Source: Myxococcota bacterium (GTDB taxonomy: Bacteria; Myxococcota_A; UBA9160; UBA4427). From it: DNA of 33,540 nt. The translations under genes and the position numbers were made by a program. The notes under the pieces were generated by a model, which saw only the letters and a program-made list of their open reading frames with translations, had not been told where the DNA came from and ran no database searches. Positions 24,511-32,295 of the stretch are shown here, in pieces. Each line of letters opens with the position of its first letter. The first letter of the stretch is position 1. The stretch lies in contig JAQWNI010000131.1 of assembly GCA_029268645.1 (NCBI GenBank), positions 1 to 33,540 of the forward strand, in the 5' to 3' direction.

Positions 24511-25679
24511 GTCGGGGTCTCCTCTGTCGTCGAAGGTACTGGACGCTGGCCCACACGAGGCCAGCCGTAGCGCTCGTAGTGCGTAGCCAATCGGGATTCA
24601 ATCTCGGGCGCGCCCACTTCGTAGTCATCGATACTGTATTCAAAGTGACTCGCGTGACTCTTTTCCTTCTCTTCTTGCGCCCTCAATAGGTCCGCGAATT
24701 CCGACGAGAGTTCAATCCCAAGGGCCTCGTAAACTCGCTCGACCGTATCCCGCGGCGCTCGGGTGAGATCCCGGTAGTCGACAAAGCTGTGGGGCGTGGC
24801 CGGATGGGCGGCCAGGGCCTCTCGAGGCAGGTCGAAGGAGTCGAACGAAATCTCCGTCAGAGCGCGCAATGCCGGAAGATAGTCTTCGCGTGTCCAGCCC
24901 TTCGTGGTCCAGCTGACTTCAACAAGCTTGAGCGTGCTCGGAATGCACTGCACCGGGTTCCGCAACATGACAACGATTCGCGCATCGGGAAAGGCCTCCA
25001 AGAGGCCTTCAACCCAGCCACTCATGATCGGGTTTTTGCTCAAATGGGTCTTGCCGCCTCCGCGGTAGAGAAGCTGGCGCTTGGTGCATTCCCGATAAAA
25101 TCGAAGCCAACGCCGCCTGCGGGCCGGGGCAAGGTCGCTGAGATGAAAGAGATCGATCTGATGCATGAGGGGAAGATTAAGAGCCCATTGCTGGGTCACG
25201 AAGGCTCCGTTCATGACGAACTGGTCTTCCTCCGGATTCCAGAGGCTCATATCGTGCATATGCCGAAAGGGCGCAAAGGTTCGCTCATCCCAAGCCTTGA
25301 GTCTCTGATAAAGTGCGTTTTGAAACAGCCTCTCGTCCAGCCAACCCGCTGCCCGAACGAGCTTTTTGAGTGTCAGCGAGGGGAAGAACATCTCCCAATA
25401 GAGGAAGTAGCTGAAACGTTCTTCATCTGCGGCCATTAGCCGGTGCATGAGTGTGGTCCCGCTCCGCGCATGTCCCACGATGAAGACCGGAGCAACGACC
25501 TTCTGCCGCCACAGAGCGGGAAAGAAGAAGTAGTCGAGTCCCATAAACAGGTTGTGTAGAAAGCCGAGGCAAGGCTCAATCAACAGTAAGCGCCCCAGCA
25601 TCCGCCTCCGCCCCGGCCAATTCTTTTGAGCCCACGTGTAGGCCAGCGCTTGATAGTAGATGTGAAAGTCGAAGTACAT
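24507..25679 (-). CDS. sulfotransferase (Sulfotransfer_3-like)
   Basis: A 390-residue PAPS-type sulfotransferase that would move a sulfo group onto a hydroxyl or amine. The 5'-phosphosulfate loop is V-F-I-V-G-H-A-R-S-G-T-T (66-77). The 3'-phosphate loop is I-V-V-M-L-R-N-P-V-Q-C-I-P-S in the middle of the protein. An amphipathic N-terminus (Y-Y-Q-A-L-A-Y) and a hydrophobic patch around 40-55 may touch the membrane. It starts 5 bp after the LLM gene stop, with AAAGAGG directly against the ATG, and overlaps the DUF1214-type gene by 4 bp. These bacterial proteins often act on steroids, lipids or xenobiotics; the acceptor here is unknown. Confidence 0.88.
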   Translation of the reverse strand: MYFDFHIYYQALAYTWAQKNWPGRRRMLGRLLLIEPCLGFLHNLFMGLDYFFFPALWRQKVVAPVFIVGHARSGTTLMHRLMAADEERFSYFLYWEMFFPSLTLKKLVRAAGWLDERLFQNALYQRLKAWDERTFAPFRHMHDMSLWNPEEDQFVMNGAFVTQQWALNLPLMHQIDLFHLSDLAPARRRRWLRFYRECTKRQLLYRGGGKTHLSKNPIMSGWVEGLLEAFPDARIVVMLRNPVQCIPSTLKLVEVSWTTKGWTREDYLPALRALTEISFDSFDLPREALAAHPATPHSFVDYRDLTRAPRDTVERVYEALGIELSSEFADLLRAQEEKEKSHASHFEYSIDDYEVGAPEIESRLATHYERYGWPRVGQRPVPSTTEETPT

Positions 25680-25684
25680 CCTCT

Positions 25685-26728
25685 TTAACCACCTTGCAGT
25701 TGCTTGATGACGGTCGCAGCCTGATCGTCATGGGTGGGATCAGTTGGCATCGGAAACGTGATCCATGACGTCAGCCCGCCGTACCACTCACGGAGCACAT
25801 CTGCGATTTCTCCATAGCGTCCAATCGGCGCGAAGGTGCCGAGCATCTCATCGTCAATCACATTGGCTAGATCGCCCCATCGACCTTCGCGGGTCAGTGC
25901 ATGTAGCTGCTCCCCACGATCCCTCCAGCCGAAGAGTTCGAGACTGGGCCAGTAGGACGGCGTCGAATAGAGAAAGGTCAGAAGCTGCCGAACGACTTCC
26001 CGCTCGGTAGCCAGTGTCGCCTCATCGGGTCCTGTGATGACCAGGGACCCCACCATCAGATCGACCGCAGACGATTCGCGCCCCGAACGTTCGGCACCCT
26101 GCTCAATCCGCCGAAGGATCACCTCGCGCAGATAGCGCGGTGCTGCGTTTGTGGGGTGCGTCATGAGCCCGTCTGACACTTCTCCAGCAAGGGAAGTCAT
26201 CAAGGGCCCGATCCCCCCCATATAGATCAGCGGCGATGGATCGCCGCCATCCGCGCGGATCGGCAGCGGATCCGGCTTGAAGAAGGGTTGCATGCGCGTG
26301 AATTGGTAAAGCTCGCCCTCGAACGCGAGCGGGGCACCGTTCTGCCAGCAGTCAAAAATCGCGCGCAGGGACAGCACGTATTCTCGCATCCTTGGAACCG
26401 GCGCACTCCACTGCGTGCTGTAGCGGCCAACAATATTTCCTCGCACCTGGCTGCCAAGACCCAGTTCAAAGCGGCCACCGGAAAGTTCCTGTAGATCATA
26501 AGCGGCCACCGCAACCGTCATCGGACTGCGCGGGAAGGCCACTAGGACACTCGTAGCCACCCTCAACCGCTTTGTCGCATTGAGCGCAAGCGCAGCAACG
26601 CTAAGACCATCGTGCACCGAATCAGGCACATTGAGTCCGTCGTAGCCCAGAGCCTCCGCGCGACGCGCGTGATCGGCGACTTTCGAGAGCGGCATACGCT
26701 GGTCCATGGTGGCGTAAACGCGAAACAC
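25685..26728 (-). CDS. LLM class F420-dependent oxidoreductase
   Basis: A 347-residue luciferase-like TIM-barrel oxidoreductase of the F420-dependent class. The start is GTG 26728 with AAGGAA about 12-18 bases upstream. Family marks are A-E-A-L-G-Y-D-G-L-N-V-P-D-S-V, V-A-F-P-R-S-P, L-S-G-G-R-F-E-L-G-L-G-S-Q and Y-M-G-G-I-G-P-L. These enzymes transfer hydride between F420 and alcohols, imines or C=C bonds, though some use FMN. It sits 40 bp after the MarR gene and 5 bp before the sulfotransferase gene, in one operon. Dependence on F420 is inferred from family only. Confidence 0.9.
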   Translation of the reverse strand: MFRVYATMDQRMPLSKVADHARRAEALGYDGLNVPDSVHDGLSVAALALNATKRLRVATSVLVAFPRSPMTVAVAAYDLQELSGGRFELGLGSQVRGNIVGRYSTQWSAPVPRMREYVLSLRAIFDCWQNGAPLAFEGELYQFTRMQPFFKPDPLPIRADGGDPSPLIYMGGIGPLMTSLAGEVSDGLMTHPTNAAPRYLREVILRRIEQGAERSGRESSAVDLMVGSLVITGPDEATLATEREVVRQLLTFLYSTPSYWPSLELFGWRDRGEQLHALTREGRWGDLANVIDDEMLGTFAPIGRYGEIADVLREWYGGLTSWITFPMPTDPTHDDQAATVIKQLQGG

Positions 26729-26768
26729 GTCAGGCTATTCCTTTCCTTTGAGTCTTCTGGGCGCCGTA

Positions 26769-27227
26769 CTACTCGTCTGCAGACTCACCCGTCAAGTCTT
26801 CACCCAGACGCTCCATAAGCTCGGCTAGTTTTGCGAGGTCGGCTGCTCGCCAGCCCACAAGATGCTCTTGAAAGATCTCATCGGCGGCAACGCGCAACCG
26901 GCGTCCGACGGCACGACCGGACGGGGTGGGGCGCACCCGCGCGACGCGACCATCTTCTGCACAAGCCTCCCGCTCGACCAGCCCTTCCCCTTCAAGGAGC
27001 GTCACTTGACGGCTCACCGCCGCATCACTCATGGAGGTGGCCCGGGCGAGATCGGAGATACGCGCCGGAACGTGGTCAATCGAAGCCCTCAGCACTTGCT
27101 GTGCGCTGCCGAGCAGCGAAGTCCCCGCGCGTTCGGCGCGTCGGGCACTCGAACGACGGCTCTGCCCAATCCGGGCGAGCCGCTCCATGGCGGCCTCGAT
27201 CCGCTGGAGACTGCGCACCATCACCAT
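26769..27227 (-). CDS. MarR family transcriptional regulator
   Basis: A 152-residue MarR-type regulator with the winged helix I-S-D-L-A-R-A-T-S-M-S-D-A-A-V-S-R-Q-V and wing E-R-E-A-C-A-E-D-G-R-V-A-R-V. Start codons overlap as ATG-GTG-ATG-GTG at 27227, so the exact start is uncertain by two residues. It leads the operon LLM - sulfotransferase - DUF1214 and is divergent from the DUF3604 gene. An inverted repeat lies in the shared promoter region (27247-27265), so it probably represses both directions and releases when a phenolic or lipid-like ligand binds. Confidence 0.88.
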   Translation of the reverse strand: MVMVRSLQRIEAAMERLARIGQSRRSSARRAERAGTSLLGSAQQVLRASIDHVPARISDLARATSMSDAAVSRQVTLLEGEGLVEREACAEDGRVARVRPTPSGRAVGRRLRVAADEIFQEHLVGWRAADLAKLAELMERLGEDLTGESADE

Positions 27228-27239
27228 TTACCGAGGCTC

Positions 27240-27269
27240 TTGCATTTATTTGATTTTGTCAAGTAATAT
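27240..27269 (+). promoter_or_regulatory. sigma70-like promoter with embedded MarR-type operator
   Basis: TTGCAT (27240-27245) and TAATAT (27264-27269) are 18 bp apart and point toward the DUF3604 gene at 27342. Between and over them lies an inverted repeat, TATTTGA (27247-27253) and TCAAGTA (27259-27265), with 6 of 7 arm positions paired and a 5-base centre. Its size and position fit a MarR dimer blocking the promoter. No experiment supports it. Confidence 0.55.
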
Positions 27270-27341
27270 GCGCTCAGAAAAAATGATCGAATCGAGCCAG
27301 GTCACCGAACACAACAAGAAGACTTTACTTGAGAGGTCTGT

Positions 27342-29399
27342 GTGCAAAATCGAAGCCCCTCGGTTGGAACTCGAATTGGCCTCCTGCTCCTTTTGTTCGG
27401 GAGCATCGGCGGCCACGCACTTGCCTTCGAACGCACCGAGGAACGGGAAGCCTGCACGGTCAGCCAGCCTCTGAGACAGCCTCTCTTCGGTGACCTCCAC
27501 GTCCACAGCAGCTACTCATTTGATTCCTACATTTCCAGCCAGCGCAACGATCCGTGGGATGCTTATCGCTACGCCAAAGGCGAGACGCTTCTCCTGCCCG
27601 ACGAAGACGGCAACCCCACGGTGGAGGCGCAAATCCAGCGTCCACTCGACTTTGCGGCCGTCACCGACCACGCTGAATTCCTGGGTCAAATCAATGTCTG
27701 CACGCTTGACCCTTGGAAGCTGGGGTACTGGTGGCCGCACTGCATCATGACCCGAGCGTCCCACTACTGGACACAGCTTCTCGCGGCTTCGTGGTGGGTC
27801 TCCCTCGGGGTCAGCTCCGCAGACGAAAGCGGGAAGTCTTTCGCATGCACTTTATCCGATTGCGACGCTGCTTCTGTTGAAACGTGGCAGCGAATTCAAA
27901 ACGCTGCCGAGGAACACTACGACCGAAGCCCGGAATGCAGCTTCACGACATTTGTCGGCTATGAGTACACCGACGCGCCCGATAGCTTCAACATGCATCG
28001 GAACGTGATTTTTAGAAACGCCGACGTCACCCCTCAAGCGATTTCGACTTATGAGACGGGTTCTGGAAACGTTCCGCGGCTTTGGCAGCTGCTGCGTGAA
28101 GAGTGCCTTGATCAAGACACTTCCTGCGATGTCCTGGCCATCCCCCACAACCCCAATCTTTCTGGCGGGCTGATGTTTCGGAATCCGGCAAGCTTGGCCG
28201 AAGCGCAAGACCGCCTCGCTCTGGAACCACTGGTCGAACTCGTACAGCACAAGGCTGCGTCCGAATGCCGCTTCGACCGGATCGAGGGGCGCGGCGTAGG
28301 CACGGAAGATGAGCTCTGCGACTTTGAGCAGGTCGTGGCCGACAACCTGACCATGCTGGGGTCTGTCCACGGCGAAGTGCTCGCGCCCAAGGCCGCACCG
28401 GTGCCCGTCGAGGCCTTCGCCCGGCGCAACATGGTTCGGAATGTATTGAAGGACGGGCTGGCGCTGGAACGCGAGCAGGGAACGAACCCTTTCGTGATGG
28501 GCTTTATCGGTAGCACCGACACGCACAGCGCGACCCCCGGTGCAGCCGAAGAAGACAACTACACAGGACATCTCGGGCGACGCGATTCGGGGTACCGAAA
28601 TGTACAAGATCATTTCTTTTCCAATCCGGGTGGACACGCCGTGGTTTGGGCCGAGGAAAACTCGCGGGATTCGATCTTTGAAGGGATGCGACGAAGAGAG
28701 ACCTACGCGACAAGCGGAACGAGACCTATCGTGCGTTTTTTCGCGGGACCGGACCTGCCCGAGAACCTCTGTAGTTCGGCGAGAATGATCGAGCAAGCCG
28801 ATCGTCTCGGGGTGCCGATGGGTGGGTATCTCCGTGGCGACGGCACGGGCCGGGCGCCCCGCTTCTGGGTAAACGCACTCAAGGATCCGGGGATCCCAGG
28901 ACACCCCGGAACGGACCTCCAGCGTATTCAGATCATCAAGGGCTGGATCGATGCCTCGGGCGAGACCCATGAGCGGATCTTCGATGTCGCTGGAAGTGTA
29001 GACAATGGTGCTTCAGTGGATCCAAACACATGCAACCCGACAGGCAGCGGGGCCGCGCAGCTTTGTGCCGTCTGGCAGGATCCAGAGTTCGACCAAAAGC
29101 AAAGTGCTTTCTACTACTTGCGCGTTCTTGAGAACCCGACGTGTCGCTGGAGCACACTGCAATGCCAAAGTGCCGGCGTCAACCCGTTTGCCGATGACTG
29201 CTCGGAGAGTGCGGCCACAGCCACCGCCCTGGCCCACACTCGGGGTGCCGAGGGAGACGTCTATGGAAAGTGCTGTATCGACCCATCAGAGGAACCTTTC
29301 TATACGCCGGTAATTCAGGAGCGCGCCTGGACCTCTCCGATTTGGTTTAGACCGGCGGATCCCGCCGCCGACCGAAGGTTGGGGCATAACGCCGAGTAA
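27342..29399 (+). CDS. exported DUF3604 (PHP-like) protein
   Basis: A 685-residue protein from GTG 27342 (GAGAGG at 27331-27336). Residues 1-28 are a signal peptide ending H-A-L-A. DUF3604 proteins resemble PHP metallophosphoesterases: F-G-D-L-H-V-H-S-S-Y-S (49-59, metal ligands Asp51, His53, His55), A-V-T-D-H-A-E (106-112), I-P-H-N-P-N-L-S-G-G and G-S-T-D-T-H-S-A are all present, so the metal site looks intact. Many cysteines fit a periplasmic, disulfide-containing enzyme. The reaction is unknown. It is divergent from the MarR gene and may share its operator. A second, truncated DUF3604 gene lies at 31772. Confidence 0.9.
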   Translation: MQNRSPSVGTRIGLLLLLFGSIGGHALAFERTEEREACTVSQPLRQPLFGDLHVHSSYSFDSYISSQRNDPWDAYRYAKGETLLLPDEDGNPTVEAQIQRPLDFAAVTDHAEFLGQINVCTLDPWKLGYWWPHCIMTRASHYWTQLLAASWWVSLGVSSADESGKSFACTLSDCDAASVETWQRIQNAAEEHYDRSPECSFTTFVGYEYTDAPDSFNMHRNVIFRNADVTPQAISTYETGSGNVPRLWQLLREECLDQDTSCDVLAIPHNPNLSGGLMFRNPASLAEAQDRLALEPLVELVQHKAASECRFDRIEGRGVGTEDELCDFEQVVADNLTMLGSVHGEVLAPKAAPVPVEAFARRNMVRNVLKDGLALEREQGTNPFVMGFIGSTDTHSATPGAAEEDNYTGHLGRRDSGYRNVQDHFFSNPGGHAVVWAEENSRDSIFEGMRRRETYATSGTRPIVRFFAGPDLPENLCSSARMIEQADRLGVPMGGYLRGDGTGRAPRFWVNALKDPGIPGHPGTDLQRIQIIKGWIDASGETHERIFDVAGSVDNGASVDPNTCNPTGSGAAQLCAVWQDPEFDQKQSAFYYLRVLENPTCRWSTLQCQSAGVNPFADDCSESAATATALAHTRGAEGDVYGKCCIDPSEEPFYTPVIQERAWTSPIWFRPADPAADRRLGHNAE

Positions 29400-29911
29400 G
29401 AAGAAGGCCCCCCTCTCGACATCTTTTCACCTTGGCCTGGAAAGCGTTTGGTCGAGCTTTATGCGACTCCATCTCATTTACGATATGCGGGCCCCTCGAG
29501 TTGGCACTCCCAGTATCGAACTCTACGCCGCCATGCTCGATCAAGTGAAAATGAGCCAATCGACTTGGCTTTGATGAGATGGGGTTCAGTGAACATCACG
29601 GATCAGAGGACCCCTAAAAACCGTCGTCTCTTCGCCTCTGCGATTGCGGTATGTACGCACTGCATCACGATTCAGACTGCCATCCTCGCGGCTGCTCTCT
29701 ACGACCTGGCGAAGCTCGCAGGGGATACCGCGCTCGCCCAAATCCTGTCCGAGTTTTAGAAGCGTGAAGGCCCGGCCGGCGCAATGGCCTAACGGGACCC
29801 TCGTTTCCTAAGTCACGAGACCAGATTCAAACTAGAACAGAAAAGCTCTGGCCCGAAATTCTATGATCACGCATCAGCAATGATTCGACTGCGATTGAAC
29901 CGCTCCGTTCA
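29400..29911. other. stretch without a supported gene
   Basis: About 510 bp between two convergent genes. A frame at 29448-29759 has a protein-like C-terminal third (T-A-I-L-A-A-A-L-Y-D-L-A-K-L-A-G) but an unconvincing start and no known family, so it may be the tail of a lost gene. No clear terminator was found. Confidence 0.4.
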
Positions 29912-30499
29912 TTAAGAATCAAACGGCGCTGAAGAGTGATGCAGGACGATTCGAATGCTTCCTGCCTTCGGCTTCCAGAAGGTCCAGGTTTTTTCGGGCC
30001 GAGCGACCCCACCCTTACTATCAGTCAGCTTCACAAAACCCATGGTGTTGGCGGTATCGCCGAACAGCTGAACAACATCGTCAACAATTTCGCACTTTTT
30101 CCAGTTGCGATAAGTCGCAAACCCTTGGTCCTTGCCAAATTGCTTGACGGTGGGGTCAGGCCCGACGAAATAAGCAAGGGCCCCGGCGCGATCCTCACGG
30201 AAAGTGTTCTCACCGATGGCGTAAGTGGGCTTAAACGCGACGGGACCAAATTCATAGGCGTACGCAGCATCAATCACTGCTTCAGCTTTCGCCTTCGCCG
30301 CCTTGAAGCCCCCCTTCTGATAGGCGTCATTAATCGCTAGCAGGCCCTTGCACCAGCCGCGCTGTGCCTCCTGAACTTCCTTGAGGCTGATGGTATTGTC
30401 AAAAACATCAACGCTTGGATCAGCCAAGGCAGGCGTTATCGAAATGGATGAGAGCAGCAGGAAAACAGGGACGCTAAGAAGAGATCCAACTTTGAGCAT
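29912..30499 (-). CDS. secreted protein of the family often labelled phosphoribosyl-AMP cyclohydrolase
   Basis: A 195-residue exported protein from ATG 30499, with AAGGAAC upstream. The ATG at 30568 would add a hydrophilic extension before the signal peptide, so it is less likely. The signal peptide ends A-L-A. The mature part has W-C-K-G-L-L-A-I, G-G-F-K-A-A-K-A-K-A-E-A-V-I-D-A-A-Y-A-Y, A-L-A-Y-F-V-G and L-R/I-R-I-V-L-H-H-S-S. This is the pattern of periplasmic NTF2-like proteins annotated as phosphoribosyl-AMP cyclohydrolase. It shows no HisI metal motifs, so a histidine-synthesis role is doubtful. Its substrate and partners are unknown. Confidence 0.7.
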   Translation of the reverse strand: MLKVGSLLSVPVFLLLSSISITPALADPSVDVFDNTISLKEVQEAQRGWCKGLLAINDAYQKGGFKAAKAKAEAVIDAAYAYEFGPVAFKPTYAIGENTFREDRAGALAYFVGPDPTVKQFGKDQGFATYRNWKKCEIVDDVVQLFGDTANTMGFVKLTDSKGGVARPEKTWTFWKPKAGSIRIVLHHSSAPFDS

Positions 30500-30892
30500 G
30501 TTCAAGTTCCTTTTATTTCGTGACAAGTTACTTTGATTGTAAGAAGAGGGACTTTCCTTTGTGTGCAACGTGGAGTCATGCCTTGGCAGGGCCTCCGAGC
30601 AAAGCGAATCGATCTGTTTGAATGCTCACAGTAGCTCGGATCAACGCCTTTTTGGACTCAGGGGCCCTCTTGACTAACCGGCAGATCGAGGCTCCCCCTA
30701 CAGGGATGTGAATCTGCGCGCTGGCCAGCGAAGCTTCCCGCCACAAGGTTCCCCTAGGGACCTGAGGTCACGCCCACACTTGGACTTTGTGCCAACAGCC
30801 AGCTTGCATGTCTCATAACCGGGCCTTAAGCGCCGGCTGCTCGCTTTGGGGCTCCCGCGGCACGCCGGTCACCACAAGGAGAGAGAACAGCC
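30500..30892. other. intergenic region containing repeat copy 3
   Basis: About 390 bp. It holds the promoter side of the 30499 gene and the 3' side of the dioxygenase gene. The only structure I see is the 60-bp repeat at 30754-30813 and, beside it, a 12-bp palindrome CGCTGGCCAGCG near 30719-30730. Confidence 0.45.
30754..30813 (-). repeat. 60-bp interspersed repeat, copy 3
   Basis: On the minus strand it aligns without gaps to copies 1 and 2, with 42 of 60 identical positions to each by hand count. It shares CATGCAAGCTGG-type, TCCAAGTGTGGGCGT and TCCCTAG blocks, and its first 14 bases equal those of copy 4. The inner stem keeps TGG/CCA. The outer stem is only partly paired. Confidence 0.8.
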
Positions 30893-31777
30893 TTAGTGTG
30901 CTGTCGGCTGTGCGCTCTCCGTACGGGGGTCACCGGCAATACGAGAATGCAGCATCACCCTGGGCTCGCTGTAGTCCCAGGCGCAGGCCCGATGCATCAG
31001 GCAGCGGTTGTCCCAGAGTACGACATCGCCCGCAGCCCAACTGTGTTGGTAGACCCGAGTCTCGTCTTCGACGGCAAATTTGATCAATTTGGAAATCAGC
31101 CGATCCGAGTCGTCAGCGGACAACCCGGGGATGCCGTACGCATGGCGACCGACCGCCAGACTGGGTGTGCCGGTTTCAGGGTGACGCTTCACAAGCGGCC
31201 TCAGCGGAGCGTCTTTCACATCCAGCCCATAACCGATGTACTCGCTGCCTTCGGACTTGGTCTCTTCGCCCAATCGCTGTTGGCTGTGGACCAGGGAATG
31301 ATGCGCGACCAGCGAAGTGAGTCTGAATTGTGTTGATTCATCAAGTGCGGCCCAAGCGGCGCGCATATCGGCAAAGGCCGTGCCGCCATTCGATGGCGGA
31401 ACGACCTTGGCACTGAAAACAGCACCTTTTGCCTGCACGGGCATATAGGTATTGTCTTGGTGCCAGTGCATGTTGCCCCGAATAATTTTCATCATGTCGT
31501 CGTCGGGCGCATCGCGGAGACTTCCGTCCGACTTGACGTTGCTGAGTTCGGCCGCCTCGACACCCTCGACCAGGGGGCCGAATTTTTGAGCGAACAAGAC
31601 CTGTTGCGCGTCGGTCAGGTACTGACCCGGGAAAATCAATAAAGCGTACGTCAACCACGCGTCGCAGAGACTGGAGAACGCTTCGTCGTCGAGTTCGGCC
31701 AAACGGATATCCGTCAGCACGGCACCGAATGTTTTAGGAAGAGGCGTGACCACCGGACCGACGTTTTTGCTGTGCAT
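30893..31777 (-). CDS. TauD/TfdA family Fe(II)/2-oxoglutarate dioxygenase
   Basis: A 294-residue dioxygenase from ATG 31777; the ATG at 31837 would add 20 residues and overlap further with the opposite gene. The iron triad is visible as His106 and Asp108 in W-H-Q-D-N-T-Y and His262 in C-L-M-H-R, and Arg273 in P-R-V-M-L-H should bind 2-oxoglutarate. Such enzymes hydroxylate taurine, phenoxyacetates, sulfate esters and similar compounds, releasing an aldehyde in the sulfur cases. With a sulfotransferase and an aldehyde dehydrogenase in the same block, desulfation of an organic sulfate or sulfonate is a possible role, but this is speculation. Confidence 0.9.
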   Translation of the reverse strand: MHSKNVGPVVTPLPKTFGAVLTDIRLAELDDEAFSSLCDAWLTYALLIFPGQYLTDAQQVLFAQKFGPLVEGVEAAELSNVKSDGSLRDAPDDDMMKIIRGNMHWHQDNTYMPVQAKGAVFSAKVVPPSNGGTAFADMRAAWAALDESTQFRLTSLVAHHSLVHSQQRLGEETKSEGSEYIGYGLDVKDAPLRPLVKRHPETGTPSLAVGRHAYGIPGLSADDSDRLISKLIKFAVEDETRVYQHSWAAGDVVLWDNRCLMHRACAWDYSEPRVMLHSRIAGDPRTESAQPTAH

Positions 31778-32032
31778 CGCTCTACGATAGCCAATGCCGG
31801 CCTCTTGTTGCTCGGCTATGGCTCCTTTGGCCGGCACGAGGGTCCCGGCGAAGTCACTGCCCGCCCGTTGTCCACCACAGAGCTAAAATCCGCCGAGACC
31901 AAGTCGATTCAAGCGGCACAAAGTCTTGTAGGTCCGGCCAGACAGATTTCGTTCGGCGATCTTCACGTTTATACTAATTGTTCATCCGATGCCTTTGTGG
32001 CGTGTCTGCGCCTCGTCACAGGAGCAGGGTAG
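31772..32032 (+). pseudogene. DUF3604 gene fragment, truncated at the repeat
   Basis: An 86-codon frame whose last 35 residues match the start of DUF3604 proteins of another subfamily: I-S-F-G-D-L-H-V-Y-T-N, then S-D-A-F-V-A and L-R-L-V-T-G-A-G. Full-length relatives continue for several hundred residues with A-C-D-F-A-R-Y and D-H-A-E boxes, all missing here. The frame ends at TAG 32030-32032, exactly where the 60-bp repeat begins at 32032. His in the metal motif is already Tyr (H-V-Y for H-V-H). The N-terminal part resembles a signal peptide, but the start overlaps the divergent dioxygenase gene. Confidence 0.8.
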
Positions 32033-32091
32033 GGCATACAAGCTGGATTGAGTCATAACTTCCAAGTGTGGGCGTTATGCCCAATCCCTAG
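32032..32091 (+). repeat. 60-bp interspersed repeat, copy 2
   Basis: This copy gives 47 of 60 identities to copy 1 without gaps. The outer stem is perfect: GGGCAT (32032-32037) with ATGCCC (32077-32082). The inner stem TGGA/TCCA is present. A partial second echo (GGGCGTAAC, then CCAATCCC) follows near 32131. It begins where the DUF3604 fragment stops. Confidence 0.85.
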
Positions 32092-32295
32092 AAAATGCCT
32101 AGGGCGGGCTACGCTCGCTCGGGCGTAACAGGCCAATCCCGTGTTTCGAATAGGAGGAGAAAATCCGTTTTTGGCCAAACGTGCTGATAGAAGGAGCCTT
32201 GTTTTTGCTACGCGCCCCTCGAAAATGCAGATCTAACGCCGCGCAGGCACTATCCCCTGCCGGTGAGGCCTATCGACACGCCCCAGGGCAGACTC

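Noticed and set aside
27852-28970. 372-codon minus-strand frame inside the DUF3604 gene
   Set aside because: An antisense shadow of a well-supported gene. It lacks any domain and is explained by GC-rich third codon positions.
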